Shown here one piece after another: positions 22,099-24,977 of a stretch of DNA of 24,977 bases; the stretch's first letter is position 1, and every line of letters begins with the position of its first letter. This DNA comes from Collinsella aerofaciens (GTDB lineage Bacteria > Actinomycetota > Coriobacteriia > Coriobacteriales > Coriobacteriaceae). The notes under the pieces were generated by a model, which had not been told where the DNA came from, made no database searches, and saw only the letters and a list, made by a program, of their open reading frames with translations. The stretch is from NCBI GenBank assembly GCA_021641225.1, contig JAJWXI010000009.1, positions 1 through 24,977 on the forward strand, read 5' to 3'. A program made the translations under genes and the position numbers.

Positions 22099-22122
22099 AA
22101 ATAACGTGGGCGAACACGTCTG

Positions 22123-24198
22123 CTAACGTAGGTAAGCCTTTGCGTTGCTCAGGCTGTAGGCAATCGTCGAGCCGTTGTGCAGCAGCGACGACGCTTGCGG
22201 GGTAATCGCGCCGGTAATGCCCAGCGCCAGGAGCGCCGAGTTGGTGAGCATCACCTTAGAGTAGGAGCTCGTCAGACGATCAATGAGGCCCTGACTCATG
22301 CGGCGCAGGCGCACGATCGCGGCCAGATCCGTATCGGTCAGGATGATGTCGGCGACCTCCTTGGCGATGTCGCTTCCGCCGCCCATGGCCAGCCCCACAT
22401 CGGCCAGGCCCAGCGCCGGCGAATCGTTAACGCCGTCGCCCACCATGGCAACGTGGCGCCCCTCGCCCTTAATGCGCTCTACATACGCGTACTTGTCCTC
22501 GGGCAGCAGCTCGGCCTTAAACTCGTCGACTCCTGCCTCTCGCGCAATACGCTCGGCCGTGCGCTCGGAATCGCCCGTGAGCATAACGACATGCTTGACG
22601 CCCAGCGCATGCAGGTCGGCGATGGCCTCGCGCACGCCGGGTTTGAGCGGGTCCTCGATACCGAGCACGCCAACGACCGTGCCGTCGACCGCCAGGTACA
22701 GCGGCGACAAGCCCTGCATCTGGGACTCGATGCGCTCCTTGATGTCGGACTCAAGCTGCGCGCTCTCGTCCTCAAACACAAAGTGTGCCGAGCCGATAAT
22801 CGTGCGACGCCCTTCGATGGACGAAGCGATACCGTGCGCCACGATGTACTCGACGGCAGCATGGCGCTCGCGGTGCTCGAGTCCGCGCTCACGTGCCGCA
22901 TTGACCACGGCGCGCGCCACCGGATGCGGAAAATGCTCCTCCAGGCAAGCGGAAAGGCGCAGGATCTCGTCCTCGCTCCAGCCGTCGGTCGTCAGCACGC
23001 AAGCCAGGCGCGGCTGCGCCTCGGTCAGCGTGCCGGTCTTATCAAACACAATGGTGTCGGCCTTGGCAAACGACTCAAAATACTTCGCGCCCTTGACCAT
23101 GACGCCCATCTTGGCAGCATCGCTCATAGCGGTCATGACGGCGACGGAACCCGTAAGCTTGAGTGCGCACGAGTAGTCGACCATCAGCGCCGCTGAGGTC
23201 TTGATGAGGCTGCGGGTGGTAAGCGCAACCAGGCCCGCGAGCAGGAAGTTCCACGGGACGATCTTGTTGGCAAGGTCCTCCATATGCGACTGGCCCTCGG
23301 ACTTGAGCGAGTCGGCCGTCTGCACGAGCGAGACGATTGAGCGCAGTTTGGTTTGCGCCGTATTGGCGCGCACGCGCACCAAAATGCCGCCGTCTTCCAC
23401 GACGGTACCGGCGAATACGTCGTCGCCCACGCTGCGCTCGACGGCCAGCGGCTCGCCGGTCAGGGTCGCCTGGTTGACCATAGCGCTCCCCTGCTCGACA
23501 ACACCGTCGATGCAAATGGACATGCCAGTGCGCACGGCGACCAGATCGCCGGGCTCAAGCTCGGTCGCAGCAACGCTTACTTCGGTGTCGCCGACGACCT
23601 TTTGCGCCTTGTCGGGCACATCGAGCAGCGAGTTGATGAGCTCGTTTTCGCTCATGGCGCGCGTGTAGTCCTCGAGCAGCTCTCCCACATTGAGCAGGAA
23701 CATCGTCTGGCCCGCGGTGTCGACATCACGTTTGACAAACGAGATACCGATGGCCGAAGCGTCGAGCACGGGAACGGTCAGGCGCGGCTGCGCCAGCTCA
23801 TGAAGGGCAGCGCGCAAAAATGCCATGTAACCGGCCACGACAAACACCGCACGCAGAGGCGTCGGCAAGAACCAGCGGCGCGCATAGTGGGCGCCGACAA
23901 GTGTGGCAAGGTCCATAACGAGCTTGTGCTTGCGCGGCTCAAGCTGCATCACGTAACCCGACTTGGCATCGGCGATAGCTTGAGCATCGAGTGCGCCCAG
24001 GGCGTCGAGCACGCTCGCGCGGCGCGGCTCGTCGTACTCCAGCGCCATCTGGCCAATACGGCCATAAACGCGCACCTTGTGCACGCCGTCGATATCGCCG
24101 CCAAGCTTAAGAAGTGCGTCGAGATCGCTCTCTGGCACAGGACCCGCCAATTGAAGACGGGTCCTGCCGGGGATCTCGCTGATAATCGAGAATCTCAT
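22123..24198 (-). CDS. P1B-type heavy-metal ATPase with a non-standard SCA motif
   Basis: This 691-residue membrane pump moves a metal ion using ATP. An N-terminal HMA-like domain (about 1-60) lacks the metal-binding CxxC. TGEP (247-250) is the actuator loop, DKTGT with Asp386 the phosphorylation site, HP (425-426) the P1B nucleotide-binding motif, TGDS (541-544) and GDGVND (587-592) the hinge. The membrane motif before the phosphorylation domain reads YSCALKL (342-348), with SCA in place of CPC, CPH or SPC. The last helix carries LLHNGST (672-678). The metal is not certain. It starts 18 bases after a DUF6110-like gene, with only a weak ribosome binding site, so the two are likely translated together. 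Confidence 0.9.
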   Translation of the reverse strand: MRFSIISEIPGRTRLQLAGPVPESDLDALLKLGGDIDGVHKVRVYGRIGQMALEYDEPRRASVLDALGALDAQAIADAKSGYVMQLEPRKHKLVMDLATLVGAHYARRWFLPTPLRAVFVVAGYMAFLRAALHELAQPRLTVPVLDASAIGISFVKRDVDTAGQTMFLLNVGELLEDYTRAMSENELINSLLDVPDKAQKVVGDTEVSVAATELEPGDLVAVRTGMSICIDGVVEQGSAMVNQATLTGEPLAVERSVGDDVFAGTVVEDGGILVRVRANTAQTKLRSIVSLVQTADSLKSEGQSHMEDLANKIVPWNFLLAGLVALTTRSLIKTSAALMVDYSCALKLTGSVAVMTAMSDAAKMGVMVKGAKYFESFAKADTIVFDKTGTLTEAQPRLACVLTTDGWSEDEILRLSACLEEHFPHPVARAVVNAARERGLEHRERHAAVEYIVAHGIASSIEGRRTIIGSAHFVFEDESAQLESDIKERIESQMQGLSPLYLAVDGTVVGVLGIEDPLKPGVREAIADLHALGVKHVVMLTGDSERTAERIAREAGVDEFKAELLPEDKYAYVERIKGEGRHVAMVGDGVNDSPALGLADVGLAMGGGSDIAKEVADIILTDTDLAAIVRLRRMSQGLIDRLTSSYSKVMLTNSALLALGITGAITPQASSLLHNGSTIAYSLSNAKAYLR

Positions 24199-24216
24199 AG
24201 TTTGTGCCTGGGGGCG

Positions 24217-24465
24217 CTACTCGGCTGCGTTGCTCGCAGCGTCAGCCTCGCTCTGGGTGATGTAGGCTGCCTCGGCAACCATGTCGTCGACATTGGCCTT
24301 TGCCTGCTCGACCATATCCTGGTAGCCGTTCTTGATGCGCATGCCGCACGCGATGCCCTGCACGCAGGCGTTCTTAACCGGAGCACTGGTGAGCAGCTTG
24401 ATGCCGGCCGTGCCAAGCAGAAAACCGCCACCGACAAGCAGAGTGTTGAACGTGGACTTCTTCAT
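24217..24465 (-). CDS. DUF6110-like small membrane protein
   Basis: The 82-residue protein starts MKKSTFNTLLVGGGFLLGTAG, a single hydrophobic segment (about 7-25) that would anchor it in the membrane, followed by a cytoplasmic helix with two cysteines (Cys34 and Cys40) and an acidic, alanine-rich tail. It resembles the DUF6110 family, which I recall as a neighbour of metal ATPase genes. The start at 24465 follows GGGAG by 7 bases. It is the first gene of an operon with the P-type ATPase, and a promoter at 24552-24580 drives both. A helper or metal-delivery role is an inference from this linkage. Confidence 0.78.
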   Translation of the reverse strand: MKKSTFNTLLVGGGFLLGTAGIKLLTSAPVKNACVQGIACGMRIKNGYQDMVEQAKANVDDMVAEAAYITQSEADAASNAAE

Positions 24466-24551
24466 GATGTCTCTCCCTTTTCCGCAACAACTGCGGCACG
24501 GTGCCTTAGCACCCGAGTTAGTAAGTTTGCTCGAGCACACTTTTGGGAAAG

Positions 24552-24580
24552 AGTTTAGTTTATCTAACAAATCAGGTCAA
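24552..24580 (-). promoter_or_regulatory. Promoter of the DUF6110-ATPase operon with a possible metalloregulator site
   Basis: On the minus strand TTGACC (24575-24580) and TAAACT (24552-24557) are spaced by 17 bases. TTAG (24555-24558) and CTAA (24564-24567) form an inverted pair across the -10 and spacer, similar in layout to DtxR/MntR-type sites. Confidence 0.6.
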
Positions 24581-24697
24581 CAACGGTTAACTTTTTGGAA
24601 ACTATAGGTCTCAAAGCGTCCAGGTTTCGGCGATCCGCTCGCCATGGCGCAATTCCACGACGCAGGAAAAGGGCCCTCCCCCACCCCTGCGAATTGA
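24581..24697. other. Non-coding stretch with nothing recognised
   Basis: This lies between the ATPase operon promoter and the 178-bp repeat element. A small hairpin (GGCGatccgctCGCC near 24629-24643) is the only feature noted. No ORF is credible. Confidence 0.4.
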
Positions 24698-24875
24698 GGT
24701 CTAATACTTTTCCCGAGAAGTGAACGAGCAAAATCGGACCCCCGAAGCATCCGCATTTTTCAGCAGCAAAACTGCAGGAAAGACTCGGCAAAACCGCAGG
24801 AAACCGACTCCAGAAAGTGCCGATGCTTCAGGGGTCCAAATAAGGTCGTTCACTTCTCGGGAAAAGTATTAGACC
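24698..24875. repeat. 178-bp element with 30-bp perfect inverted ends
   Basis: The ends 24698-24727 and 24846-24875 are perfect inverted copies over 30 bases. A second pair, 24736-24755 with 24818-24837, matches at 18 of 20 positions. The centre holds two short direct repeats containing GCAGGAAA. No coding frame is supported. The layout is that of a non-autonomous element. Confidence 0.75.
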
Positions 24876-24933
24876 GCGATTTCCACCAACCCCATGCAAT
24901 GAAGGAGCAGACGTCATATTTAAGAAACTTCCG

Positions 24934-24957
24934 AAAATGTGAGAGTTCTCACGTTTT
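24934..24957. other. Small palindrome near the right edge
   Basis: AAAAtGTGAGA and TCTCACgTTTT form an inverted repeat with only two bases between the arms. It could be an operator for a gene beyond the window or a short hairpin. The rest of 24876-24977 shows no gene. Confidence 0.45.
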
Positions 24958-24977
24958 ACCCCAGGAAAAACGTGATG

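Overview
The window looks like a chromosomal segment of a Coriobacteriia actinobacterium, most likely Collinsella or a close relative. The reasons are high GC, strong AGGAG-type ribosome binding sites, the rplM-rpsI-glmM cluster, a type III glutamine synthetase, and many palindromic intergenic repeats. The genus is inferred from gene content and style, not from a database search.

Layout. 1-1086: the tail of an unidentified gene, a pair of 80-bp tandem palindromic repeats, tRNA-Glu(TTC), a curious duplicated block after the tRNA, and a 221-bp element with inverted ends. 1087-3298 (minus): glnN with a promoter and an operator-like palindrome. 3602-7830 (plus): a methionine methyl-branch operon (metF, a stand-alone MetH-reactivation-domain protein, and a MetH lacking that domain). 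7939-10967 (plus): a UPF0210 protein, a 134-bp hairpin element, an orphan methyltransferase and yhbY. 11037-14036 (minus): a 999-residue ATPase/BTAD regulator. 14485-18451 (minus): nagB, a glucose-type PTS IIA protein, glmM, rpsI and rplM, which joins amino-sugar metabolism, cell-wall precursor supply and ribosomal proteins. 18552-20379 (minus): a patatin-like lipase, 62-bp tandem palindromic repeats and tmRNA. 20619-22048: a small unknown protein and an autoregulated-looking RelB/PIN toxin-antitoxin pair. 22123-24580 (minus): a DUF6110-like membrane peptide plus a P1B-type metal ATPase with a non-standard membrane motif. 24698-24875: a 178-bp element with long inverted repeats.

Metabolic links. 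The three met genes cover N5,N10-methylene-THF reduction, methyl transfer to homocysteine on cobalamin, and reductive reactivation of the cofactor. nagB and glmM act at opposite ends of the glucosamine-phosphate node.

The most unusual signal is not a protein. Downstream of both tRNA-Glu and tmRNA lies the same architecture: gene 3' end, terminator, an exact inverted copy of that gene's own T-arm, a related GC-rich body of about 100 bp, then a direct copy of the gene's 3' end. The bodies resemble each other while the ends match the local RNA gene. This may be an undescribed family of small elements tied to tRNA-like 3' ends.
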